Below are positions 1-6,368 of a DNA stretch of 26,235 bases, piece after piece. The DNA comes from a virus. Positions within the stretch are counted from its first letter, which is position 1; every line of letters starts with the position of its first letter. Both the position numbers and the translations under genes were made by a program. The notes under the pieces are model-generated. The model was not told where the DNA came from and ran no database searches. It worked only from the letters and a program-made list of their open reading frames with translations. Where the stretch lies: positions 1 to 26,235 of the IMG/VR virus record IMGVR_UViG_3300032249_001408; one strand, written 5' to 3'.

Positions 1-13
1 CATAAATAAACAA

Positions 14-36
14 AATTCATGTAAGCTACATGAATT
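14..36. repeat. Perfect 10-bp inverted repeat, 3-nt centre
   Basis: The arms AATTCATGTA and TACATGAATT are exact reverse complements around the centre AGC. The repeat lies in an AT-rich stretch upstream of the acidic-repeat gene. No T-run follows on either strand, so an intrinsic terminator is unlikely. An operator or protein-binding site is a reasonable guess, but nothing else in the window repeats it. The rest of positions 1-100 holds no gene. A TATAAATT at 72-79 lies 22 nt before the GTG at 101. Confidence 0.6.
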
Positions 37-100
37 CAATATCTAACAAATATTTCTGTAACACTGAAGCTTATAAATTGTAATTATAAGTGTAATAATT

Positions 101-307
101 GTGGATGAGGATGAGGATGAGGATGAGGATGAGGATGAGGATGAGGATGAGGATGAGGATGATTGGGAGGACGAGGACGAGGACGAAGATGATTGGGAGG
201 ACGAGGACGAGGATGAAGATGATTGGGAGGATGAGGACGAGGACGAGGATGAAGATGATTGGGAGGATGAGGACGAGGACGATTGGGAGGACGATGATCA
301 GAATTGA
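101..307 (+). CDS. Acidic Asp/Glu/Trp repeat protein (68 aa)
   Basis: I do not recognise a family. Apart from the initiator and the last two residues (QN) the protein contains only Asp, Glu and Trp: nine Asp-Glu pairs, then five DDWE units separated by short DE runs. This frame is preferred over the overlapping one because the repeat copies differ mainly as GAC/GAT and GAG/GAA, which is silent here but changes amino acids (Met/Thr/Arg/Lys) in the other frame. The start is GTG at 101 with no good ribosome-binding site. The DWE pattern continues one frame over just past the stop, at 306-314, so this may be the front part of a longer gene broken by a one-base shift. Such extreme negative charge could mimic nucleic acid or bind basic proteins, but that is speculation. 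Confidence 0.45.
   Translation: MDEDEDEDEDEDEDEDEDEDDWEDEDEDEDDWEDEDEDEDDWEDEDEDEDEDDWEDEDEDDWEDDDQN
104..157 (+). repeat. GATGAG hexanucleotide microsatellite (9 copies)
   Basis: Nine uninterrupted copies of GATGAG encode nine Asp-Glu pairs at the start of the acidic protein. A degenerate continuation built from GAC/GAT, GAG/GAA and GATTGGGAG units runs on to about 314. The unit is six bases, so gain or loss of copies would keep the reading frame. Confidence 0.9.
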
Positions 308-521
308 TTGGGAGCGGGAACGATCAACAGCAGCTCACCATGAAACATGGCTGGTTCTTTGCGCGGACTTTGATGGAGAACAAGTCTTGAGCAATCGGCA
401 GAAAAGCAGGCGGGCGAAGTTGGGGTTGCATTGGTGTTGTGGTTGCGATGCGAACCTAGTCGGGCAAGGTGAGAAGTGCAGCGTTTGCGGGTACTGTCAT
501 GATCCGAAGAAGATCAGATAA
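306..521 (+). CDS. Zinc-ribbon protein fragment, start unclear
   Basis: The reading frame ends with a clear zinc-ribbon signature: CCGC, ten residues, then CSVC, in the context HWCCGCDANLVGQGEKCSVC, followed by a short basic tail ending KKIR and a TAA stop. Spacing between the two CxxC pairs fits a structural zinc site. The front of the frame (IDWERER) continues the DWE repeat of the acidic gene, but in a different frame, and no convincing start codon with a ribosome-binding site lies inside it. An ATG at 340 is in another frame and gives only 16 codons. Possibilities are a 3' half separated from the acidic gene by an indel, a product of +1 frameshifting near the AAT TGA at 302-307, or a small gene using a weak start. 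Function is unknown; small zinc ribbons often bind nucleic acid or protein. Confidence 0.4.
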   Translation, partial: DWERERSTAAHHETWLVLCADFDGEQVLSNRQKSRRAKLGLHWCCGCDANLVGQGEKCSVCGYCHDPKKIR

Positions 522-549
522 CCGCGTTGAACCGAGGACAAGGATCCAC

Positions 550-572
550 CCCGCCCGCTAAAGACGAGTGGG
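550..572. other. Imperfect hairpin resembling an IS200/IS605 right end
   Basis: CCCGCCCG and CGAGTGGG can pair with two mismatches and a G-T pair around a TAAAG loop, followed by GGTTTC. This arrangement (GC stem, TAAAG loop, GGGTTTC) resembles the right-end hairpin of many IS200/IS605-family elements, but no transposase is present next to it. A second small inverted repeat, CTGAT-GAA-ATCAG, lies at 578-590. Both sit between the zinc-ribbon frame and the end of the 570-residue minus-strand gene. No T-run makes either a classical terminator. Confidence 0.25.
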
Positions 573-598
573 TTTCCCTGATGAAATCAGATAAAATG

Positions 599-2311
599 TC
601 AACTCGGCAACAAATCAAGCAAAGTTTTCAATGTGATTGTCTTTTCTGGTTTGTTTTTTGAAATCTCTGAATTTTCCAAAACTTTATCAAACAAAGTTCC
701 GCTTTTGATTAGTACAATGATGGATTCAATCTCTTCTTGATAAGACTCGGCGATATCGGCTTTTAACCTCTTGTATTCAGATGTGCCGACATCAAATTCT
801 TTCAGTTGCTCCTTTAGTCTGTTTGTGCGGTCTTGATCTTCCATACTTTCTTTCTTAAAATTTCTCCACCAAACTCCAAAATATTTTGCATCCTTTTTCC
901 CCGATGATTTTTTGATTTTATTGAACACGGGTTCCACTATATTTTTCTCTACTGATATGAGTATCTCCTCCTTTGTATCCATGCCCTCGTACAGGGAAGA
1001 AACGGCCCTGTCGCTCAATTCTTGAACCCCAGGAACCAAAGGCGTTTCATCATCCTCGCTCTCATTGTCTTCGGTGCCTTGAACCCCAGGAACCAAAGGC
1101 GTTTCATCATCCTTGCTCTCATTGTCTTCGGTGCCTTGAGCGGATTCGGAACCCTTATCCTTTTTATTTTTTTGGGAGGACATGCCCGGACCATCGTATT
1201 CAGACCCATACAGTTCAGAAATGGCTCTCTTGAACTCCTCGTCTGAAATTAAGGGCGTATTCTTTCTCAAATATGCTACTAGGCTGCCGCTCTTCTTTTT
1301 TGCGGCCCCAGGCACAAAATCCTTGAATGAAGATCCTATTGAGGACTGCAACTCTGATTTTACATCCTCGTCACTGTGAAGGTCTTTGTGGCTTTTCTTG
1401 CCCATCCAGGCTACGACCCATGGTAGTTTTTCGGCCTTTATGATTCCCTTGGGATTAAGCCATTCCGAGTTGGGTTCTAATTCTGTGCCGCCCTTCTTTT
1501 TTGCATCCAGCGCCTCCTTGAACCACCTTCCCATATTTGCAGAATGGCTCTTGGGCTTGCGAGCGGAACCAGACTCGCTTGAGTCCTCCGCGGGAGAATC
1601 ATCTTTTTCTTCTTGGCCCTGTGTTCCGGGAGGATTATCGTCCTTTTCTTGTGGCTTTTCGCGGGGAGCCTGCGATGAAGCGGGAGGATTATCGTCCGAA
1701 GAGCTTTCGGGAGCGGAGGCTGTCTTTGAAGCATTTGTTTCTGGCTCTTCTTCTGAAGGCTTTTTGGGTGCGGATGGCGTTGAAGCCTTCTCTTCCGGCT
1801 GATCAGGAGCGACCTGCCTCTGACCCGACGACGCAGGGGCAACCGAAGGAACAGAACTTTTCACGAGATTCTTGTATTTCAGTATTATGTTTCTGAAATC
1901 CATTTTGAACTGCCTCAGCAGATCAGAAATTTCTATTGAAGACTCGGTCAGAAAATCGCCCAGAACCTCGGAGCATATTTCTTCCGCAAATCCATCTATC
2001 AATCTTACATCCAAGAGATACTCGGCGAGCGTAGGCCTTCCTTTCTTCGATTCGCTCTTTGCTTCCTTGTCATAAAGGTGTGCGTAGTCGGGATTGTCAC
2101 GGGAATGACCCTTCCACAGCCATCTCAATGCTCCTCTCAACCCTCTCCATTTGGGCTGGAAGGGCTTCACAGGCTCGTTTTTGACGGGGATTTGGGAGCC
2201 ACTTCCGTACGAGGCAATGCGTCCGTTTATCTGTCTCTCAAGGTTGGAGACGAGGTCGAATACGTCCTTCTCTAGGCCGTCAAGGATTTCCGCAAAATTT
2301 GTGTTGTTCAT
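599..2311 (-). CDS. Uncharacterised Ser/Pro/Glu-rich protein (570 aa)
   Basis: I do not recognise the family. Residues 1-150 look folded and contain a Trp/Arg-rich stretch (KWRGLRGALRWLWKGH) followed by an NPDY motif. Residues about 150-255 are a low-complexity Pro/Ser/Glu linker. A more ordered part follows, then two exact-length 19-residue repeats (GTEDNESxDDETPLVPGVQ) near residues 393-430, and a charged, probably helical C-terminus. There is no signal peptide or membrane segment. The start lies five bases after the stop of the preceding 72-residue gene, with no obvious ribosome-binding site, suggesting coupled translation. The mixture of ordered ends and a long flexible linker is common in virion internal or scaffold proteins, but no function can be assigned. 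Confidence 0.8.
   Translation of the reverse strand: MNNTNFAEILDGLEKDVFDLVSNLERQINGRIASYGSGSQIPVKNEPVKPFQPKWRGLRGALRWLWKGHSRDNPDYAHLYDKEAKSESKKGRPTLAEYLLDVRLIDGFAEEICSEVLGDFLTESSIEISDLLRQFKMDFRNIILKYKNLVKSSVPSVAPASSGQRQVAPDQPEEKASTPSAPKKPSEEEPETNASKTASAPESSSDDNPPASSQAPREKPQEKDDNPPGTQGQEEKDDSPAEDSSESGSARKPKSHSANMGRWFKEALDAKKKGGTELEPNSEWLNPKGIIKAEKLPWVVAWMGKKSHKDLHSDEDVKSELQSSIGSSFKDFVPGAAKKKSGSLVAYLRKNTPLISDEEFKRAISELYGSEYDGPGMSSQKNKKDKGSESAQGTEDNESKDDETPLVPGVQGTEDNESEDDETPLVPGVQELSDRAVSSLYEGMDTKEEILISVEKNIVEPVFNKIKKSSGKKDAKYFGVWWRNFKKESMEDQDRTNRLKEQLKEFDVGTSEYKRLKADIAESYQEEIESIIVLIKSGTLFDKVLENSEISKNKPEKTITLKTLLDLLPS
1021..1134 (-). repeat. Two tandem 57-bp repeats inside the 570-aa gene
   Basis: Two directly adjacent 57-bp copies (1021-1077 and 1078-1134) are almost identical; a C/T difference changes Glu to Lys in one copy. 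Each encodes 19 residues ending in TPLVPGVQ. The near identity points to a recent in-frame duplication. Confidence 0.9.
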
Positions 2312-2316
2312 TTTTG

Positions 2317-2535
2317 TTATTTAGGCTTTTTTCTGTTCTTTTTGACCGGGGGCAGCTTTCCGTACGGATTGGCGGGGTCTCTTTCGGTTTCGCCGTGGTA
2401 GTCGGCAAATGCGCCCTGGTTCAAGAGTGGATTCTGGATCGGAGGTGTAATGCCTCCCCCGAGACCCCCTCCTCCGCCCACCTCAAGAAGCCACTTTTTG
2501 AAGCCCATGCCATATATATCAAAAACCCTCCTCAT
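2317..2535 (-). CDS. Small Gly-rich uncharacterised protein (72 aa)
   Basis: The protein begins MRRVFDIYGMGFKKWLLEV, followed by a Gly run (GGGGGLGGG) and a Pro/Lys-rich tail ending KKNRKKPK. No family is recognised. It ends five bases before the start of the 570-residue gene, so the two are probably co-transcribed. The chosen ATG at 2535 has no ribosome-binding site upstream; an internal ATG nine codons later is an alternative. The gene is divergent from the plus-strand gene at 2544, with only eight bases between the two start codons. Confidence 0.6.
   Translation of the reverse strand: MRRVFDIYGMGFKKWLLEVGGGGGLGGGITPPIQNPLLNQGAFADYHGETERDPANPYGKLPPVKKNRKKPK
2511..2520 (+). promoter_or_regulatory. 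Candidate late-type promoter motif CATATATATC
   Basis: CATATATATC ends 23 bases before the ATG at 2544. The same ATATA(T/C)ATC core occurs at nearly the same distance before the protease gene at 3596 and, on the minus strand, before the actin-like gene at 9160. No -35 element is obvious. It overlaps the 5' end of the divergent 72-residue gene. T4-like phages use a lone TATAAATA -10 box for late genes, so this may be an analogous element; that is inference. Confidence 0.4.
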
Positions 2536-2543
2536 TTAAAAAT

Positions 2544-3053
2544 ATGAAGCCATGGCGCGGAATAATGACGGTAATTGAAATGGAGCACCTGGACTCTTCC
2601 GGATCCGTCCTTCACAGGGAGGAGAACATCAGGAACATGCTCCACGACTCCGGGGAAGACTTCATATTGAAGGTGCTGTTCGGAGGCACTCCGCTTCCTG
2701 CCAACTATTACATCGGTCTTGACGCAAGGACATCTCTTGTGGCCTCGTCAACCATATCAAATCTTTACGGCCCCGAGCCGACTTCCAATTCCTACGAAAG
2801 ACAGAGGATACAAAACGACAACTTCTCCATAGCAACAAGTCAGTCGGGAGACCGCAGGGCGACGAGTCCCACCATACTGTTCAAGGCCATAGGAGGATCA
2901 TGGGGTCCCGTGAAGAACATATTCCTGTCGACCGGCCTGGGTTACGCGTCGGGCGTCGTACTTGTTTCGTCCGCAAGCCTAAGCAGAACAATAACCGTCT
3001 CCGACGGCGAAATAATCACCATGAAGATGGCGATGTCCCTGTCAGGAAATTAG
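2544..3053 (+). CDS. Phage structural-like protein (169 aa)
   Basis: The sequence has the character of small phage tail or virion proteins: a mixed beta-rich chain with NYYIGLD near residue 54, a central Ser/Thr/Asn-rich part, ILFKAIGGSWGPVKNIFLS, and a C-terminal beta-type segment ending MKMAMSLSGN. I cannot name the family. The 156-residue protein at 20304-20774 has a loosely comparable layout but no convincing sequence match. ATG at 2544 fits the spacing to the upstream ATATATATC motif; ATG at 2565 (MTVIEME, preceded by GCGGAA) is also possible. Its stop lies inside the end of the converging 170-residue gene (12-base overlap). Confidence 0.65.
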   Translation: MKPWRGIMTVIEMEHLDSSGSVLHREENIRNMLHDSGEDFILKVLFGGTPLPANYYIGLDARTSLVASSTISNLYGPEPTSNSYERQRIQNDNFSIATSQSGDRRATSPTILFKAIGGSWGPVKNIFLSTGLGYASGVVLVSSASLSRTITVSDGEIITMKMAMSLSGN

Positions 3054-3554
3054 GGAGCTTTCTAGCCTGGAAAGAGAAGCCATTTCCACTATGTGCTGAA
3101 CCGAGTACTCCCTTCTCCCAACCTTCTGCTTGGTCTTCTTCACCTCGAACCGAAGATATCCGGATTTCAGATTCTCAACATCGGGCGGCCGCGGATTATT
3201 GAACCACCACTTGTCGCGGCTCTTCAGAGCGGCCTGTCTCTCCTCACTCGTCATCTCCGCCATTTTCTCAAAATCCAACTCCTCTGGCGGACTCCACGAA
3301 GACAGGCTGGGGATGTAGATTTCGTATCCGATTTTCGGAACAACTTCTGCTTCGCACGATTTTTCCCTGCAGTTGTGAATCCTATAGGAACAAAACACCT
3401 CGGCGGCAGGTTCTGTCGTCTTTCCCGTCTTGGCATCCACCCATACGGGCACGCAATGGCCCACTGCCTCCACGGTTTTTCCTGAGGCCACATCGGCTAT
3501 TTGCTCTTCGGTCAAAAACAGATGGTGGGTAACGAACAAGGCGAGATTATTCAT
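3042..3554 (-). CDS. Uncharacterised protein (170 aa)
   Basis: No family is recognised. The N-terminus (MNNLALFVTHHLFLTEEQIADVAS) could form a short helix pair, the middle contains several Cys (FCSYRIHNCREKSC) and a Trp/Pro-rich patch (DKWWFNNPRPPDVENLKSGY), and the C-terminus is basic then helical. There is no signal peptide. The ATG at 3554 is preceded by TTTTATTAAA, without a ribosome-binding site, and is 41 bases from the divergent protease start. Its 3' end overlaps the converging structural-like gene by 12 bases. Confidence 0.6.
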   Translation of the reverse strand: MNNLALFVTHHLFLTEEQIADVASGKTVEAVGHCVPVWVDAKTGKTTEPAAEVFCSYRIHNCREKSCEAEVVPKIGYEIYIPSLSSWSPPEELDFEKMAEMTSEERQAALKSRDKWWFNNPRPPDVENLKSGYLRFEVKKTKQKVGRREYSVQHIVEMASLSRLESSLIS

Positions 3555-3564
3555 TTTAATAAAA

Positions 3565-3574
3565 GATATATATC
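3565..3574 (+). promoter_or_regulatory. Candidate late-type promoter motif GATATATATC
   Basis: GATATATATC is a perfect 10-bp palindrome that ends 21 bases before the ATG of the protease gene and 11 bases from the start of the divergent gene at 3554. It matches the motif before 2544 and, as CATATACATC on the minus strand, the one before 9160. Being palindromic it could in principle serve both directions, although spacing is consistent only for the plus-strand gene. Confidence 0.4.
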
Positions 3575-3595
3575 AGTAGCAAGGAGGCCAAACAA

Positions 3596-4450
3596 ATGAA
3601 AAGGATTTCAGTTGTTGCTCTGATTATATCGTTAGTTATAGTTTTTTGCAACCATTCTGTTGCAACGCAACCCATACATCCCATTCTGAAGGAGGATGCT
3701 ACAAGGGTTGACTTCCCGGTTCCGAAGGAGCAGCGGGACGAAAAATATTCCAAGTTCCTCTCCGCATCCGTAAAGGTTTCCGTAAAAGGATCGTCGGGTT
3801 CCGGCACAATCGTATATTACGATCCCTCGTCCGAATGGGTTTACGTGTTGTCTTGCGGCCATCTTTGGGAGGGAAACAAGGATTACGGCTCCGAACCACA
3901 AGAAGAGGCAAAGGTGACGATGTGGTACAAAAACGGCACGAAACTGCCGGAGCCCAGAACCTACGATGCGGAAGTGCTCTTCTGGAGCAACGATAGCGGT
4001 TACGATTCAAGCCTCGTACGATTCAAGTGCGACTGGATTCCTGGATATTTTCCGATATCGCCCAAATTCAAGTTGAAGAAGGGCGATTTGCTTAATTCCA
4101 TGGGATGCGACGGAGGCAGGGAGGTCGCAAGGTACGAGGTCAGGTTTGTCGAGAAAAGGTCTCTTAACATCATTACCGAACTGAACAGCCCTCGTCCCGG
4201 AAGGTCGGGCGGCGGTCTTGTTACAAACGAGGGCGAACTTGTGGGCATATGCTGGGGCACTTCAGACATATCCGGCAAGGGCATAGGTTATTTCACCCCC
4301 GTGAGCTCCATGGAGACGGTGTTTTCAAAAAACAACCACATATGGCTCATAGGCAACAGAAAGATCATGGAGATCGTGCCAATAAAGGACTGGGACAAGC
4401 CGGACAGAAAGTACGAAGGGAACTTCATACCCATGCCCATCATGTTCTAG
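3596..4450 (+). CDS. Secreted trypsin-like serine protease
   Basis: The protein (284 aa) starts with a Sec-type signal peptide: MKR, a hydrophobic core (residues 4-18) and a probable signal peptidase I site after S-V-A (residues 21-23). The chymotrypsin/trypsin-like catalytic triad is visible in order: His89 in LSCGHLW, Asp137 in GYDSSLVRF and Ser204 in GRSGGGL. The oxyanion-loop Gly and the usual GxSGG context are intact, so an active peptidase is expected. Length is typical for a single protease domain; no PDZ domain follows. AAGGAGG 8 bases before the ATG is the strongest ribosome-binding site in this part of the window. A secreted protease in a phage could act in the periplasm or outside the cell, on envelope or competing proteins; the target is unknown. 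It overlaps the converging nuclease gene by 11 bases. Confidence 0.88.
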   Translation: MKRISVVALIISLVIVFCNHSVATQPIHPILKEDATRVDFPVPKEQRDEKYSKFLSASVKVSVKGSSGSGTIVYYDPSSEWVYVLSCGHLWEGNKDYGSEPQEEAKVTMWYKNGTKLPEPRTYDAEVLFWSNDSGYDSSLVRFKCDWIPGYFPISPKFKLKKGDLLNSMGCDGGREVARYEVRFVEKRSLNIITELNSPRPGRSGGGLVTNEGELVGICWGTSDISGKGIGYFTPVSSMETVFSKNNHIWLIGNRKIMEIVPIKDWDKPDRKYEGNFIPMPIMF

Positions 4451-5249
4451 GAAGCTTGTTCAGATCTCCGTCCCAAAAGACCCTTCTCTTGGAACTTTTG
4501 AAGAATGGACACATGTCCCGGTACTCGCACCGCTGGCAGTGCTGTCCGGTGGAGCCTACGACCTGGTCGGGGTCGTGCGAGAATATGGTGTCGTAAACCG
4601 CCAGAAGTTCTTGCTCTACCCCGGCCAGTGACTCCTCGTCATACGAGGACGATACCACCTCCTCGTCCTCGAGGTAGTAAAGGCCCGCCTTTATGTTCTC
4701 CGGTTCTATTCCGAATTCCTTCTGTACCACACGGGAGTAGATGCGGAGCTGCGGGTCGTACTTGACAGTATGCTTGTTTTCCCTGAAAGGCCCCTTCTTG
4801 GTGGTCTTGTAGTCAATTATCCACGCCTTGTCGTCCCTGATTATTATCCTGTCTATGAACCCCGTGACGAACTTCCCGTTCGGGGACTGCAGGTCGTATT
4901 TGAACTTGTGTTCCGTTATGCCGTCGCATCCTATGGACTTGTTCAGTTTTTCTATGGCCCTGATGTGGGACGGCATCCTTTTCTTGTAGTCTATCGGAAG
5001 CGGAGGCGCCTTTTTGCCGTCCTCTATCTCTATCTTCCCCTTGAGCACGTCATTCGCTATCTCGTTAAGGCTTCTCTTCCCATTCTCCTGGACATGGCAC
5101 TCCGCGATCTTGTGGATGATCTTGCCGTACACGAAGTAGAACTGCTCCTCGCCGGGGTTCGGTATCTTCTCGTGGTACTTGAGTTTGTAGTAGTAGGGAC
5201 ACTGCTTGTAGGACTTGCCCCTGGATACGGATATGTGTTCTATTTTCAT
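4440..5249 (-). CDS. PD-(D/E)XK nuclease, RecB/Cas4-like with probable Fe-S cluster
   Basis: This 269-aa protein has the layout of single-domain RecB-family nucleases such as Cas4 and AddB nuclease domains. The N-terminus SVSRGKSYKQCPYYYKLKY matches the typical opening, with Cys17. His46 (GKIIHK), Asp133 (GFIDRI), Asp146-Tyr-Lys148 (IIDYKTT) and the QLRIY motif (167-171) form the active site. Cys238, Cys241 and Cys247 (HCQRCEYRDMC) together with Cys17 fit the four-Cys 4Fe-4S site of Cas4/AddB. No helicase domain is present. A role in phage recombination, end processing or host DNA breakdown is likely. An upstream in-frame ATG at 5309 exists, but 5249 is chosen because ATTAGGT precedes it and the motif layout begins there. 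It is divergent from the primase gene. Confidence 0.85.
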   Translation of the reverse strand: MKIEHISVSRGKSYKQCPYYYKLKYHEKIPNPGEEQFYFVYGKIIHKIAECHVQENGKRSLNEIANDVLKGKIEIEDGKKAPPLPIDYKKRMPSHIRAIEKLNKSIGCDGITEHKFKYDLQSPNGKFVTGFIDRIIIRDDKAWIIDYKTTKKGPFRENKHTVKYDPQLRIYSRVVQKEFGIEPENIKAGLYYLEDEEVVSSSYDEESLAGVEQELLAVYDTIFSHDPDQVVGSTGQHCQRCEYRDMCPFFKSSKRRVFWDGDLNKLPRT

Positions 5250-5272
5250 CAGACCTAATAGAGGCCGGCGGA

Positions 5273-5301
5273 TTGAATTTTGCCGGATTTCCTGGTATAA
5301 T
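5273..5301 (+). promoter_or_regulatory. Sigma70-type promoter of the primase gene
   Basis: TTGAAT at 5273-5278 and a perfect TATAAT at 5296-5301 are separated by 17 bases, and TGG just before the -10 box supplies an extended -10 TG. Transcription should start near 5308, giving a leader of about 14 bases containing the AAGGAG ribosome-binding site. This is the best host-type promoter in the window, fitting early expression of the primase. Confidence 0.75.
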
Positions 5302-5321
5302 TCTCCCACAAGGAGCCGCTG

Positions 5322-6368
5322 ATGTCAATTGATTTCGACAAATTCCTGAACTGGGCGGAGTCCAGGTTTGACGACGTAATTGTAAAGGGGGATGAAATTC
5401 TCCTGAACTCAATATTCTGCGAGGACAGGAAGCACCACCTTTGGTGCAACCCGTACGGAGGCAAGACCAGCAACGAGAACGGCGTCTACCACTGCTGGAA
5501 GTCAGACGAGAAGGGAAGCCTAGTCGGACTGGTCATGATTGTTGACAAATGCAACAACGAGCAGGCGGCGGAAATCCTCAATTCCACTTCTTCGGGCGGA
5601 TTGGGGGACCTTGAAAGGCGCGTCAACGAACTTTTTGAAAAAAAGAGCGAGCCTGAACCGTGCGAACCCGTCCAGGACGGTCTCGGAATGCCACAGGACT
5701 GCTATCTTTTTGACGACCTGCCCTCCTCGCACAGGCTCAAGAGGGACGCCGAGGAGTACCTCAGGTCAAGAAAGATAGAGACGGGAAACCTTTTGATATG
5801 CACTGCGGGAAGGTATAGAAACAGGATAGTCATCCCCTACTACTCGCGAGAAGGCCGTCTCATATACTACAACGGCCGATATATCGGAGATTCGGGAACA
5901 AACCTCCGTTACCTCGGCCCTCCCAAGGAGTTGGGAATAGGAAAGGGCGATGTCCTATATGTCCAGAACTGGCCTTCCGATGGCGAAAAAATATACATAA
6001 CGGAGGGCGAATTTGACGCAATGTCCTTGTTCCAGTGCGGATTCAAGTCTGCGGCTCTCGGGGGCAAGGCAATGAGCGAAACGCAGATGAACATGATCAG
6101 GGGATGCCTGCCTGTCATATGCCTTGATGCCGACGATGCCGGATCGGACGCTCTTCCCAAAATAGCCAAGCAATTGCTGTCCAGGGGGATCACAAACATC
6201 TCGTATGTAAGGGCCTGCAAGGAGTTCAAGGACTGGAACGGCATGCTCGTCGAGAAGGGCGAAAAGATACTGAGGCACTACATTAGGGCAAACGAGCGAC
6301 AATACAACGAATCCGTCGCCCAGGGAGACTGGGAAAGCACGAAGATTGCCATGAGAAAAATAATCTAG
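5322..6368 (+). CDS. DnaG-like DNA primase
   Basis: The 348-aa protein shows the order of a bacterial-type primase without a helicase domain. Residues 1-75 form a zinc-binding-like region with Cys33, His38/39, Cys42 and His57-Cys58 (the GVYHCW segment). Residues about 160-215 correspond to the RNA-polymerase basal domain (GRYRNRIVIPYY, NLRYLGPPKEL, GKGDVLYV). The Toprim domain follows with Glu228/Glu230 in ITEGEFDA and Asp269/Asp271 in CLDADDAG, residues that bind catalytic metal. It should synthesise RNA primers for lagging-strand synthesis. The zinc motif departs from the standard CHC2 pattern (tryptophan-lysine where a second Cys is often found), so metal binding may be altered. A strong promoter and AAGGAG site precede it. 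Its stop overlaps the converging gene by four bases. Confidence 0.88.
   Translation: MSIDFDKFLNWAESRFDDVIVKGDEILLNSIFCEDRKHHLWCNPYGGKTSNENGVYHCWKSDEKGSLVGLVMIVDKCNNEQAAEILNSTSSGGLGDLERRVNELFEKKSEPEPCEPVQDGLGMPQDCYLFDDLPSSHRLKRDAEEYLRSRKIETGNLLICTAGRYRNRIVIPYYSREGRLIYYNGRYIGDSGTNLRYLGPPKELGIGKGDVLYVQNWPSDGEKIYITEGEFDAMSLFQCGFKSAALGGKAMSETQMNMIRGCLPVICLDADDAGSDALPKIAKQLLSRGITNISYVRACKEFKDWNGMLVEKGEKILRHYIRANERQYNESVAQGDWESTKIAMRKII

Noticed and set aside
99-305. Met-Arg/Thr-Arg repeat frame beginning at TTG 99
   Set aside because: In this frame base changes between repeat copies alter amino acids, while in the Asp/Glu frame they are silent. The part after 306 is kept as a separate zinc-ribbon feature.
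1386-1896. Overlapping open frames on both strands in the Ser/Pro/Glu-rich part of the 570-residue gene
   Set aside because: Low-complexity codons open several frames at once; none has a start signal and all break up outside the linker.
4770-5258. 162-codon plus-strand open frame opposite the nuclease gene
   Set aside because: The minus strand shows complete nuclease motifs with sensible codon use; the plus-strand translation is Leu/Val/Tyr-rich with no recognisable motif and no start signal.
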